Below are positions 50,416-58,507 of a stretch of DNA of 64,000 nt, in pieces. The position numbers and the translations under genes were made by a program. The stretch covers positions 620,001 to 684,000 of the forward strand of contig NZ_PPEI02000001.1 of the NCBI RefSeq assembly GCF_002899895.1. The letters run 5' to 3'. The notes beneath the pieces were generated by a model. It saw only the letters and a program-made list of their open reading frames with translations. It had not been told where the DNA came from and ran no database searches. The stretch comes from Chryseobacterium oncorhynchi. GTDB lineage: Bacteria > Bacteroidota > Bacteroidia > Flavobacteriales > Weeksellaceae. Numbering within the stretch: the first letter of the stretch is position 1; each line of letters opens with the position of its first letter.

Positions 50416-52254
50416 ATGAAATTCAGAAGTGATATATCCTTTCTTCGCGCCGTCTCTGTAATTGCTGTATTACTATATCACTTTAAATTTTCTTTTTTCA
50501 AAGGAGGTTTTATTGGCGTTGATATTTTCTTTGCTATTTCAGGTTATTTAATGAGTAGAATCATTTTGTCAGGATTTGACAAGGGAACATTCACTTACTG
50601 GGGCTACCTACAAAAACGTATCAATAGAATCTTACCTGCATTACTTGCTATGATTACGTTTTTTGTTCCGATTATCTATGTTTTTTTGCCAACACAGTTC
50701 ATTAACTATCTACAATCATATTTTTCTAGTAGCTTATTTTTTTCAAATATTTTCTACTATCTCAATTCGGGATATTTTGACAACAATTCACAATTCAATT
50801 TTCTACTTCATACGTGGTCATTAAGTGTAGAATGGCAATTTTACCTAATATTTCCATTTATTCTACTTGCACTTAAAAATCTTTATTTAAAAAAAAGGAA
50901 TGTATTTAATTTATTTTTCATTGGAATAATGGTGTTGTCATTTTCTTCTATGCTGTATCATAATCAATCTTATTCATTCTACATGTTTTATACACGAGCT
51001 TGGGAAATGATGTTTGGAGGCCTAGCATTTTTATACGCTGGAAGTGCAACAAGAATTTCGTTCCGAAATAAATATATTCTTGTTATAGCTTCATTATTGC
51101 TAATTTTATGGTCAATCTTCTTAATTAATAGTCATGAAGTATTGTGGCCGTCTCCATTAACTATTATACCGGTTATATCTACAGCAACAATATTATTTGT
51201 AAATGTTGATTTGGAAGTTTTTAAAAATAAAATCATTTTGTTTTTAGGTAATATCTCCTACTCTTTATACTTATGGCATTGGCCATTCTTCGTTTTAAGT
51301 GTATTTTTATCTTTAAATGAGTTATTTAGGCATAAACTGCTGTTCATTGGTCTTTCTTTTATTTTTGCGGCCTTATCATATTTCATAATTGAGAAGAAAA
51401 ACTATACTAAAAAGACATTTACTATAGTTTTTTCTAGCATCATTTTGTTCACTATTTCATTTTCTTTTTCAAAAATTAAAGAAAATAACATATTTGATGA
51501 TAAAACAGCTATTTTAGTTTCTACTACCAGCAACTACAAAACTAGTGATGAAGCCTATAATCAATATGGGTTTAATGAAAACTACTTTAAAAGCACCGAT
51601 GATTTTAAAGATTACGATTTAAATAAATTAAAAATTGATCCAAATAAAAGATACATTATTCTACTTGGCGATAGTCACGCAGGAATGTTCTTTCAAACTT
51701 TAAAAAAAATTGTAAAAGATTCAAAACACGAATTATTATTAGTCGCTGCAGATGGTACTTTTCCAATGGTTGATGCAAATACTAACTTTCCAGGTCCAAA
51801 AGAGTTTTTTAATTATTTCTATAAAGACTGGCTTCCTGAAAATAAAAACAATATTGATTTAGTTGTGATATGTTCAAATTATAGTGCGTATAAGCAACCG
51901 GACCTGAATAAGAATATTGATTTTACTGAGAAATATTTTAATCAACAAAGAGTTAAAACTTTATATATTGGTCAAACTCCTAGGTACTATCTTGATTTCC
52001 CTACTGAATATTATATTAATCAAGAATATAATATACTATCTCACAATCAAATTTTTATTGATGAAAGTGTTAATTCATCTAATTCATACCTCAAAAAAAG
52101 ATTAAAATCAAGATATGTTGAATTGCTTGATTTTCCAGTAAAAAAAGTGAATGAAAATGGTGAGCCATTTATTTATGACACTAATCATTTAACATATTAT
52201 GGAACTGAGCAGTACAAACCTATTATTTACCAAGGAATAAGAAACAATCTTTAA
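50416..52254 (+). CDS. Acyltransferase-3 / SGNH O-acetyltransferase (lysogenic conversion candidate)
   Basis: A 612-aa OafA-like enzyme that should O-acetylate a surface polysaccharide. About ten membrane helices span residues 1-360, with the family motif 'LLHTWSLSVEWQFYLIFP' near 130-147. The periplasmic SGNH domain carries GDSH (Asp419-Ser420-His421) and D588-x-x-H591. It is the only late-region gene on the plus strand, has its own host-type promoter and a strong terminator, and sits between head and lysis genes. This is the layout of a lysogenic-conversion gene that alters the phage receptor. The exact sugar target is unknown. Confidence 0.88.
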   Translation: MKFRSDISFLRAVSVIAVLLYHFKFSFFKGGFIGVDIFFAISGYLMSRIILSGFDKGTFTYWGYLQKRINRILPALLAMITFFVPIIYVFLPTQFINYLQSYFSSSLFFSNIFYYLNSGYFDNNSQFNFLLHTWSLSVEWQFYLIFPFILLALKNLYLKKRNVFNLFFIGIMVLSFSSMLYHNQSYSFYMFYTRAWEMMFGGLAFLYAGSATRISFRNKYILVIASLLLILWSIFLINSHEVLWPSPLTIIPVISTATILFVNVDLEVFKNKIILFLGNISYSLYLWHWPFFVLSVFLSLNELFRHKLLFIGLSFIFAALSYFIIEKKNYTKKTFTIVFSSIILFTISFSFSKIKENNIFDDKTAILVSTTSNYKTSDEAYNQYGFNENYFKSTDDFKDYDLNKLKIDPNKRYIILLGDSHAGMFFQTLKKIVKDSKHELLLVAADGTFPMVDANTNFPGPKEFFNYFYKDWLPENKNNIDLVVICSNYSAYKQPDLNKNIDFTEKYFNQQRVKTLYIGQTPRYYLDFPTEYYINQEYNILSHNQIFIDESVNSSNSYLKKRLKSRYVELLDFPVKKVNENGEPFIYDTNHLTYYGTEQYKPIIYQGIRNNL

Positions 52255-52293
52255 ATAAACATTCCCCATCTAATAAGCGGGGAATGTTTATTT
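52253..52293. terminator. 15-bp bidirectional terminator between convergent genes
   Basis: 52253-52267 pairs perfectly with 52279-52293 (core CATTCCCC / GGGGAATG) over an 11-nt loop. It overlaps the acyltransferase stop and the last codon of the GH19 gene and serves both. Confidence 0.9.
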
Positions 52294-52915
52294 AGAAAAC
52301 GGTCTTGTAGTATTTTAGTTTACTTTCTCTTTCAATTAATCCTTTAGGAGTTCCTTTCTTTTTAAGGCTTCCAATATTGATAATTTTGGAAACAGAATAA
52401 ACATCATCTTTATCTGCAAAATTATTAAGCCCCCTGCTATTCCAATACCATAATGCAGCAATAATTGAATCTGATTCATTTAATAGAAGATCTGGATTTT
52501 CAATATAATTAACATCCAAACCTTTACTTTTTGCATAATTTGTCAGTTGCAAGTAATTTGATCTTCCTGTAATTTGAAAAATTCCACGGCCTCGGTATTT
52601 CCAACCATCTCCAGGTGTAATATTTCCAAGATTCTCGCGGCCCCATGTTCCACCATATACGATGTTTGCAATAACCATTTGATTAGCCGGATGATTTACA
52701 CTTCTTCCATAATCGTAGGCCTGTGTATTTGTTATTCTATCCTTTCCAAAGGTGGATAAAAGACCCTCTACAGAATAATTAAGGCTTTCAGTTTTTGGCT
52801 TTAAACCACTCTCATGGTCTGCTTGTGCAAAAAAGTGTGCTAATCTCAACGGTGTATTAATTCCGTTTTTGTTTAAATGCGTTTTGTATTTGTTTGATAA
52901 CTCTAATGCTGTCAT
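52292..52915 (-). CDS. Phage endolysin, GH19 family
   Basis: A 207-aa glycoside hydrolase family 19 protein (chitinase/lysozyme fold), which cleaves the peptidoglycan glycan chain at the end of infection. The catalytic Glu lies in 'ADHESG' (His34-Glu35), a second acidic residue in 'KTESLNYS', and 'YRGRGIFQITGRSNY' and 'NPDLL' are the conserved substrate-cleft blocks. No signal peptide, so it needs the holin. It ends the lysis cassette. Confidence 0.92.
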   Translation of the reverse strand: MTALELSNKYKTHLNKNGINTPLRLAHFFAQADHESGLKPKTESLNYSVEGLLSTFGKDRITNTQAYDYGRSVNHPANQMVIANIVYGGTWGRENLGNITPGDGWKYRGRGIFQITGRSNYLQLTNYAKSKGLDVNYIENPDLLLNESDSIIAALWYWNSRGLNNFADKDDVYSVSKIINIGSLKKKGTPKGLIERESKLKYYKTVF

Positions 52916-52925
52916 TTCTTTCTTT

Positions 52926-53393
52926 TTATCGATTATTAAACCAAATTAAACCAGCAACTCCCAAAACGGCAACTGATACTCCACCCACCTTTAATCCATT
53001 CCAGAATCTTTTTCTTTGATGAATTTCAGCTTCTTTTTTTACTATTTCCATTTGAGCCTGTAAATAAGAAATATCAATATTTAATTGTTTTTCCCTTTCT
53101 TCAGCAATAATTTTATCTTGCTTAGAGATTTCCACTACAGTTCCCAGGGCTTCATCTTTTGCGGTTAATAAACTCTTGCTAACAGTAAGCGCTTTATCTT
53201 GTTCATTAATTAGCTGATTAGCGCCATAAAGTGCTGATTCAGTTTTTTGAAGTCTAATTTTTAGATATTCGTTTTGCTTAAGTCCCTTGTATACTTCAGG
53301 GATTTGTTCCTCCGGAATATTCCTTGTATTTGTATTTTGAGATAAAATCAAATTGCTCGTTAACAGAAGCAGAATTAATGTGATCGCTTTCAT
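52926..53393 (-). CDS. Spanin-like protein with signal peptide and C-terminal membrane helix
   Basis: A 155-aa protein starting at ATG 53391-53393 (MKAITLILLLLTSNLILSQ), because this start gives a proper signal peptide. A coiled coil fills residues about 30-120 and a transmembrane helix lies at about 133-150. Export signal plus periplasmic coiled coil plus C-terminal anchor is the layout of a unimolecular spanin, but no lipobox Cys is present. It begins inside the preceding gene, in another frame, with a 98-nt overlap, like Rz1 in Rz. A spanin function is inference. Confidence 0.55.
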   Translation of the reverse strand: MKAITLILLLLTSNLILSQNTNTRNIPEEQIPEVYKGLKQNEYLKIRLQKTESALYGANQLINEQDKALTVSKSLLTAKDEALGTVVEISKQDKIIAEEREKQLNIDISYLQAQMEIVKKEAEIHQRKRFWNGLKVGGVSVAVLGVAGLIWFNNR

Positions 53394-53715
53394 TTTGTGT
53401 ATTTTTAAGTTCACTAAAATTTTTATCATATTGGGTTCTCATATTAAGAATACTGTTATTTATATTCTTAAAATTATCATTCAGAATACCAATACCAGCT
53501 GTTTGGCGTTCTAATACAGTTTTAAAAGAATCTCTTTTATTATTAGCTGCATTTTCACGCAATTCGGATTGGTATTTTTCTAATCTCTGGTTTTCCTGGA
53601 TCTTCCGGATCTCTGTTAATTCTCTATCGCTGCTTTCCTTAACTACGGTATAAGCGAAAGCTGATACCAATAGAACCACAAGGAAAGCGGATAAAAGGTC
53701 TTTATTGATCTTCAT
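53296..53715 (-). CDS. Putative inner-membrane spanin (Rz-like)
   Basis: A 139-aa protein with one N-terminal membrane helix (residues about 6-26) followed by a charged periplasmic coiled coil, the layout of Rz-type i-spanins. Start chosen at ATG 53713-53715; a longer frame begins at 53745. It overlaps the holin stop by 14 nt, and the next gene starts inside it. It would act with the partner nested in its 3' end to fuse the membranes at lysis. Confidence 0.55.
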   Translation of the reverse strand: MKINKDLLSAFLVVLLVSAFAYTVVKESSDRELTEIRKIQENQRLEKYQSELRENAANNKRDSFKTVLERQTAGIGILNDNFKNINNSILNMRTQYDKNFSELKNTQNESDHINSASVNEQFDFISKYKYKEYSGGTNP

Positions 53716-54070
53716 TTTCTTCGGATTTTTTAATATTAGGTTCATCGTCGTCTAATTTAATTCCAGCTCTCTTGGCTGCAGTATCGAATATTTTGAAATA
53801 CCTCTTGTCTAACCAGTCCGTTAAGTATTGTCCAGCAAACGCTACCATAGGAAGCGATGGAGAACGCCACTGGCTCCAGTTGAAAGCCTTTAGCAATTCC
53901 GACGCCACATAAGTCAAGCAAAGATTTATAAGCAAAACCGCGACTACATAAGCTATACTTATTTTTTGTTTGTTTTTTATATAAACAAAAGAAATGTAAG
54001 CTCCCGATCCAATCAGTACCGAAAAGATTACTGCTAGAACCTCGCTGATATTGTAGTTTATATTTTCCAT
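53702..54070 (-). CDS. Putative holin
   Basis: A 122-aa membrane protein with hydrophobic helices at about 8-30 and 38-62, a weaker one near 74-84, and a charged C-terminal tail (DDDEPNIKKSEENEDQ). Size, topology and position before spanin-like and endolysin genes fit a holin that releases the GH19 enzyme. No sequence family is claimed. Confidence 0.65.
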   Translation of the reverse strand: MENINYNISEVLAVIFSVLIGSGAYISFVYIKNKQKISIAYVVAVLLINLCLTYVASELLKAFNWSQWRSPSLPMVAFAGQYLTDWLDKRYFKIFDTAAKRAGIKLDDDEPNIKKSEENEDQ

Positions 54071-54085
54071 TCATTTCCTAAAGAT

Positions 54086-56152
54086 TTAATTCGCGCTTAA
54101 TGGAATATGGTCAGTTAGCAATTTTCCGTTTCTTGTAATTCTAAATCCATTGTCAACCTCAATTATATTAGAGAATTTTTCAACTGCTTCTCTCGGCCTT
54201 AGAATCTTTGTTCCGGTAGTTCTGCAATGGTCAATTATTTCCTGCAATTGCGTGAAAAAGTCTGATGGATTACTTCCGTTATTGCGGAAGTGAGTCATAA
54301 TAACCACTAATTTATTTTCGCTGTGTGCCTGTGAAATGATTGATTTAATTTGTTCTTTAGTTAGAGTGTTTCCGGGAGGAGGCTGAATTAATCCAAAATT
54401 CAACCTATAGATACCCATATTGTAAAATGTATCAACTGAATTTAATCCATTACTGGCTGTATCTGCTCTAAAATGAAAGTTATATCCTAATAAATTTAAT
54501 ATGTCTAGAGTGTCTTGATTAAAGTTCCCGTACGGGGATGCATACATATCATTGATCAAACCAAAACTATCCAAGTAATCTTTACATTTTTTTATCTCCT
54601 GATATTGTTCATCATATGTAATGCCATTCATATTGGGTAAATGGCTTTCTGTGTGGTTTATTATATCAATTAAACCCAGGTTATAAAACCCGAGAATCCG
54701 TTCCATGGTGTTTGGATTGGCTTTCGCCACAGCACTAATACACGCAACGCCAAACGGCACCCCGTTTTTATGCATAAATGGGGCTAATCCCCCTAATGCT
54801 GCGCCGTTGATATCGTCATCTACAAAAGTAACCGCGCCGCCCTTAATATCATTATTTAATGACAGGTTTTTAGCTTTCGGAATATTTGGAAAATTGACTT
54901 TTTTGACAACATTGTAAAATGAAAAAATAGGTTGCCATCCGTCAGTTTGCCGTTTAGTAACCCAGCAAAATGATATCTTTTCGTAGGAACTAATATCTAA
55001 CATTATAATAGTTTCCTTTGTTGCGTCTGTTGTTCCTTTTATTAAAATCGTTAATTCCCCGTTTTTCTTAATTCCTATTAGAGAGGCGTATATCTCTAAC
55101 TGAGCCTCTGTACCCGTATAACTCTGCGCACAATAAAACATGTATTTCGCATTATTTGTCGGCACGTTCTGTAAGTTCCTATAGCTAGCTTCTGTACCCG
55201 CTGCAATCGTATTGTCTTTGTTGAGCAAACCGTTACCTGGTGAGGCTATATTAATATCTGATATTTTATTGTATTTTACTTCAGTCATGGATTTCTCCAA
55301 CGCTTTCGAAAAATCAATAGGAGCTGCCAACTTTAATATTTCAGCATCCATATATTCTTTTACACTATTAACTCCTCTATTGCTAAAACTTGTAGTAAAC
55401 GTGTTTAGTGTATTGTTTTTTGAGTTAATATATAAAGTTGCAACATCGGTTATATATATCGACTTATCGACAACGGATGACGTTGTATCACCTTTAAGCA
55501 AAACCTTATAGGACCCATTCTTTAATTTGGCTAATATAGTTGAATAGGTATCTACAGGTGCATTTGCATTCCACATTGGCCCTTTAAAGTTGAAAAACTT
55601 ATACCCCACCGGCACAGGAATTTCAGACATTGAATGATTTGCGTTCGCTTGAACGGTACCATCGCTTAAAATAATCGAAGCCGCCCATGTTAGAGTAAGT
55701 GTCCCGGTATTTGCGCTGTCCCCAAAATTCTGCAATGCAACTGTAGTCCAATCATACCTATCAGCTGCTGCTTTCATTGTAGATGGATCATTGTCATTTG
55801 CTGGATCAAATACTTTTTTTGAATTAATCATTATTTCGACGTTAACAAGCCCCCATTTAGCTCCGTCATAAGAAATAATTCCAAGTTTATCAATATTGAA
55901 TCCAGGGGATACATTATTGTAAACACCTGGACCCGCCCAATACCATTTTGCAGAGCCAGGTTGTACAGAAACCACATCTGTTGGTTTTAATACTCCAGCA
56001 TGATCTGACTGTTTATTGATATGAAGCCATGTTCCATCTTTTTTATTAATATTAATTGAACCATCAGGCAGGATAAACATACCTTGTCTCCCCTGTAGAT
56101 CTGAAATAGGAGGGAGAGTTATTGTAGTAATTGGCACTAAATATTCATTCAT
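54086..56152 (-). CDS. Tail spike with a polysaccharide-deacetylase domain
   Basis: A 688-aa protein. The first ~440 residues are beta-rich and fibre-like. The C-terminal NodB-like domain shows motif 1 F-V-D-D-D (Asp445-447), motif 2 H-T-E-S-H (His500, His504), motif 3 'ASPYGNFN' and motif 5 M-T-H-F (His621), so the zinc site is complete. Such enzymes remove acetyl groups from surface glycans; in a phage it should open the capsule or LPS during adsorption. It lies just before the lysis genes. There is no signal peptide, as expected for a virion protein. Confidence 0.82.
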   Translation of the reverse strand: MNEYLVPITTITLPPISDLQGRQGMFILPDGSININKKDGTWLHINKQSDHAGVLKPTDVVSVQPGSAKWYWAGPGVYNNVSPGFNIDKLGIISYDGAKWGLVNVEIMINSKKVFDPANDNDPSTMKAAADRYDWTTVALQNFGDSANTGTLTLTWAASIILSDGTVQANANHSMSEIPVPVGYKFFNFKGPMWNANAPVDTYSTILAKLKNGSYKVLLKGDTTSSVVDKSIYITDVATLYINSKNNTLNTFTTSFSNRGVNSVKEYMDAEILKLAAPIDFSKALEKSMTEVKYNKISDINIASPGNGLLNKDNTIAAGTEASYRNLQNVPTNNAKYMFYCAQSYTGTEAQLEIYASLIGIKKNGELTILIKGTTDATKETIIMLDISSYEKISFCWVTKRQTDGWQPIFSFYNVVKKVNFPNIPKAKNLSLNNDIKGGAVTFVDDDINGAALGGLAPFMHKNGVPFGVACISAVAKANPNTMERILGFYNLGLIDIINHTESHLPNMNGITYDEQYQEIKKCKDYLDSFGLINDMYASPYGNFNQDTLDILNLLGYNFHFRADTASNGLNSVDTFYNMGIYRLNFGLIQPPPGNTLTKEQIKSIISQAHSENKLVVIMTHFRNNGSNPSDFFTQLQEIIDHCRTTGTKILRPREAVEKFSNIIEVDNGFRITRNGKLLTDHIPLSAN

Positions 56153-56164
56153 AATTATTAGTTT

Positions 56165-56842
56165 TTACCATTGATTTTTTATTGGAAATTTATTTATATT
56201 TTGCAAATAAGGAGAGAGAATATTTGCCCAATAAACTTTTTGCGGCTCATTTAGGTTGGTTCCATCTTTACGAGCGAATATGCCTTCAAAATCTATATCC
56301 GGATCTTCAAGTGCTGATTCATCTAAAATTATTGATCCATTGTAAAATAAAAGAGGAGTTTCATCAGCAAAGTTCTGTTCAAAGGTTATCTCCCATGATT
56401 TCTTATCATTATCATCATTGAATTCGCCTGTTAGATAAAGTGGATTTTCTTTACTTCCATAAATTCTGTGATAAACTTGATCATATGAATTCATTACCAC
56501 TACGAATCCTTTATTGATATTATTTTTTATGAACTGATGAATTTCTATTTCATCACCAGGATAAGCACCACTCACTTTCTTTTTGAAGCCCCTTGATTCA
56601 GCATCTCCATCTGTTTTAATATTACGCTTTTGCGTTGAAGGTGTTAAGTATAGAATATGGAATCGTCTTCCAGGCTTTAAATGAATATCGCCAGTACATA
56701 CAATTCCCTTATCAACAGTAGGTGGTAATGATATGATATCATCTGTATCTAATATATACAGTTCTCCTTTTTTAGGTGTTGGAAGCCCAGAAGATGAATT
56801 TTTTGGTTTACGAGCGTTGAGTCTAAATGAAGAAGTGGACAT
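56165..56842 (-). CDS. Phage structural protein, paralogue of the protein at 46552
   Basis: A 225-aa protein. From 'GLPTPKKGELY' to 'PLLFYNGSIIL' it matches the N-terminal 175 residues of the 270-aa protein at 46552 motif by motif, but has its own short C-terminus. First gene of the spike/lysis unit, under a TGTAAC-type promoter. A tail tube or tube-like adaptor holding the spike is possible; I do not claim more. Confidence 0.6.
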   Translation of the reverse strand: MSTSSFRLNARKPKNSSSGLPTPKKGELYILDTDDIISLPPTVDKGIVCTGDIHLKPGRRFHILYLTPSTQKRNIKTDGDAESRGFKKKVSGAYPGDEIEIHQFIKNNINKGFVVVMNSYDQVYHRIYGSKENPLYLTGEFNDDNDKKSWEITFEQNFADETPLLFYNGSIILDESALEDPDIDFEGIFARKDGTNLNEPQKVYWANILSPYLQNINKFPIKNQW

Positions 56843-56855
56843 TCGTTTTTTTTTA

Positions 56856-56891
56856 CAAAAGTCCAGGATTAAGCCCTCTTTTTACGTTACA
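56856..56891 (-). promoter_or_regulatory. Phage-type promoter of the spike/lysis unit
   Basis: Minus strand: TTTTTTTGGTGTAAC with TGTAAC at 56886-56891, exactly 22 nt, then GACTTTTG (56856-56863). The upstream box overlaps the last codons of the gene ending at 56882. Confidence 0.65.
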
Positions 56892-57433
56892 CCAAAAAAA
56901 CCGTAATTAAGTTTATTATTATTTTGAAAAAGTGAAAGAACTCCGTTATTCGTATAACGATAGTATAGAATCCTCATTTGGTTTTCTGAGTACCCATACT
57001 CTAACAGATCATAGATTTTACAAAAATCATTGATGGCCTTTTTAATTTTATTTTTATAGTTATTCCCACGGCAATAGCCCTTGACAAAAAAACAGAAGTA
57101 TGTACGGAAGTAGGAATCTAAGAACTTGTAGAAATAATCCAGATCTTCAAAACTAAGATCTATAGAAAATTCAGAGCTATTGTAGAAATTAAGAATTTCA
57201 CTACCAACTATCAGCTTACTATTTTCATTCTTACAGTAGATAGTTAAACAATATTCTCTGACCATTTTTTTATTGGGTAAACGTGTGGTAATAAAATGAC
57301 CTAAAACGCTTTTGGGCTCAATCAAAATTTGTTTATAATATCCACCATCCTTAATAATGCATACGCCGTCACATTCTTTTAATATAAAGGGTATAAGATA
57401 ACCTGGAACTTCTATGGGCTTAAGGCGAATCAT
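56882..57433 (-). CDS. Phage hypothetical protein
   Basis: A 183-aa protein, mixed alpha/beta, aromatic-rich ('DYFYKFLDSYFRTYFCFFVKGY'), starting one base inside the stop of the upstream gene. No family recognised. Its 3' end doubles as the upstream element of the next promoter. Confidence 0.55.
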   Translation of the reverse strand: MIRLKPIEVPGYLIPFILKECDGVCIIKDGGYYKQILIEPKSVLGHFITTRLPNKKMVREYCLTIYCKNENSKLIVGSEILNFYNSSEFSIDLSFEDLDYFYKFLDSYFRTYFCFFVKGYCRGNNYKNKIKKAINDFCKIYDLLEYGYSENQMRILYYRYTNNGVLSLFQNNNKLNYGFFGVT

Positions 57434-57834
57434 TAATCTAAACTACTGGATGTTATTTTTACAGAAAACCGATCTAAAGAACCTCCTACAGCCACCTGTA
57501 ATGGAGTATTACTAAAGAAATCATTTTTATAAAGCACAATTTTTTTCTCTTCATTTCCTGAAATTGCAATAGCAACTACGGCTCTTATTTGAGTTATCTT
57601 CCGAATATCTTCTATTGCAGGTTTGCCAGGGATTGAAAAACTAATTGTATTGAGAATGTATGAGCCAGATTGAGAGAGCTTTGTTTCATACTCATAGAAA
57701 GCAGTTCCAGGTGTATAGTCAAAACTTTCTTTAGAATTGGTTTTAAATATGATTTCATCATTTTGAATACCATCATAAAGTTCTTCTTTATAAAATAAAT
57801 ACAACTTACTGATATACAACGGATCACTTTTCAT
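57433..57834 (-). CDS. Phage hypothetical protein
   Basis: A 133-aa beta-rich protein. No family recognised. First gene after the AT-rich region; a TATCTTTG box at 57849-57856 on the minus strand may be its promoter. Co-transcribed with the 183-aa gene by overlap. Confidence 0.5.
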   Translation of the reverse strand: MKSDPLYISKLYLFYKEELYDGIQNDEIIFKTNSKESFDYTPGTAFYEYETKLSQSGSYILNTISFSIPGKPAIEDIRKITQIRAVVAIAISGNEEKKIVLYKNDFFSNTPLQVAVGGSLDRFSVKITSSSLD

Positions 57835-57916
57835 ATCTAGAATTTACTCAAAGATACGAAAAGTATCCTACGGTATAAAAAATATCATGAATAAAATCAA
57901 AAAAATTGAAATTTAT

Positions 57917-58129
57917 TTGTAAGGTTGTAATTAAAACGTAATTTCCTGATAATCAATATATTTAATTCATTAAAATATTGTAATTTGATTATTTCAGCTT
58001 TGTAAGCATTTTGTAATACTCTTTTTTATTACATTTTTTTTGTAATTGTAATTTAATAATTACAAAAAAATAAAACATCTGTAATGCCTTACAAATCTGC
58101 ATTTCCTATTATTAATTACAATATTACAA
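57917..58129. repeat. Cluster of TTGTAA sites (origin or operator candidate)
   Basis: TTGTAA occurs at 57917, 57925, 57978, 58000, 58011, 58040 and 58046; its complement TTACAA at 58060, 58089, 58116 and 58124. All seven forward copies precede all four reverse copies. The sequence is extremely AT-rich. Chance would give about one copy or fewer by rough estimate. No ORF lies in 57835-58284. Iterons or a regulator-binding cluster are the likely uses; the TGTAA core is shared with the late promoters. Confidence 0.55.
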
Positions 58130-58234
58130 AATAAAACAATTTTTCGAGGGGTGCAAGGGGAGTATTTAAACCGTCGCCCTTTCTTCTTTTTGAAGAATGC
58201 CGGGACTGTAATTTCTAAATCCGGAGAATCGCAT

Positions 58235-58267
58235 AAAAAAATCCTACCAAAAAATTAGTAGGATTTT
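58235..58267 (-). terminator. Terminator after the 44-aa gene
   Basis: AAAATCCTAC (58238-58247) pairs with GTAGGATTTT (58258-58267) over a 10-nt loop; seven T residues follow on the minus strand. Confidence 0.85.
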
Positions 58268-58284
58268 GAATTCTGAATCATTAC

Positions 58285-58419
58285 TTAAGAAAAGATCCAG
58301 TATAAAAGGCAAATTAATGCAGCTAACCATATCCACATAACAACTCCAATTATTCTCATTTGAAAGTCTTTATGCTTGAATAGCATACAATCGTTTAAAA
58401 ATGTTTTAATTGCTTTCAT
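58285..58419 (-). CDS. 44-aa single-span membrane peptide
   Basis: ATG 58417-58419 to TAA 58285-58287 encodes a 44-residue peptide: a basic N-terminal half (MKAIKTFLNDCMLFKHKDF) and one hydrophobic helix rich in Trp, Leu and Ile. It lies between two terminators on the same strand, so it would need its own promoter in the 60 bp upstream. Function unknown; small phage membrane peptides often block superinfection or modulate host proteins, but that is only a possibility here. Confidence 0.45.
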   Translation of the reverse strand: MKAIKTFLNDCMLFKHKDFQMRIIGVVMWIWLAALICLLYWIFS

Positions 58420-58476
58420 AGAACTAAATTACTTTCATTTTAAAGGATGTGATTGCGGGTTTCCGTAACAATTTAT

Positions 58477-58507
58477 AAAAAAAAGGACGTAAGTAATACG
58501 CCCTTTT
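58477..58507 (-). terminator. Terminator directly after the SSB-tail gene
   Basis: AAAGG..CGTA (58482-58491) pairs with TACG..CCTTT (58497-58506) with one mismatch; the minus strand then has eight T residues. It begins at the stop codon of the gene ending at 58508. Confidence 0.75.

Noticed and set aside
50416-52254. Acyltransferase as a host gene marking a second prophage border
   Set aside because: Phage genes continue on both sides with matching promoters, so it is cargo inside one prophage.
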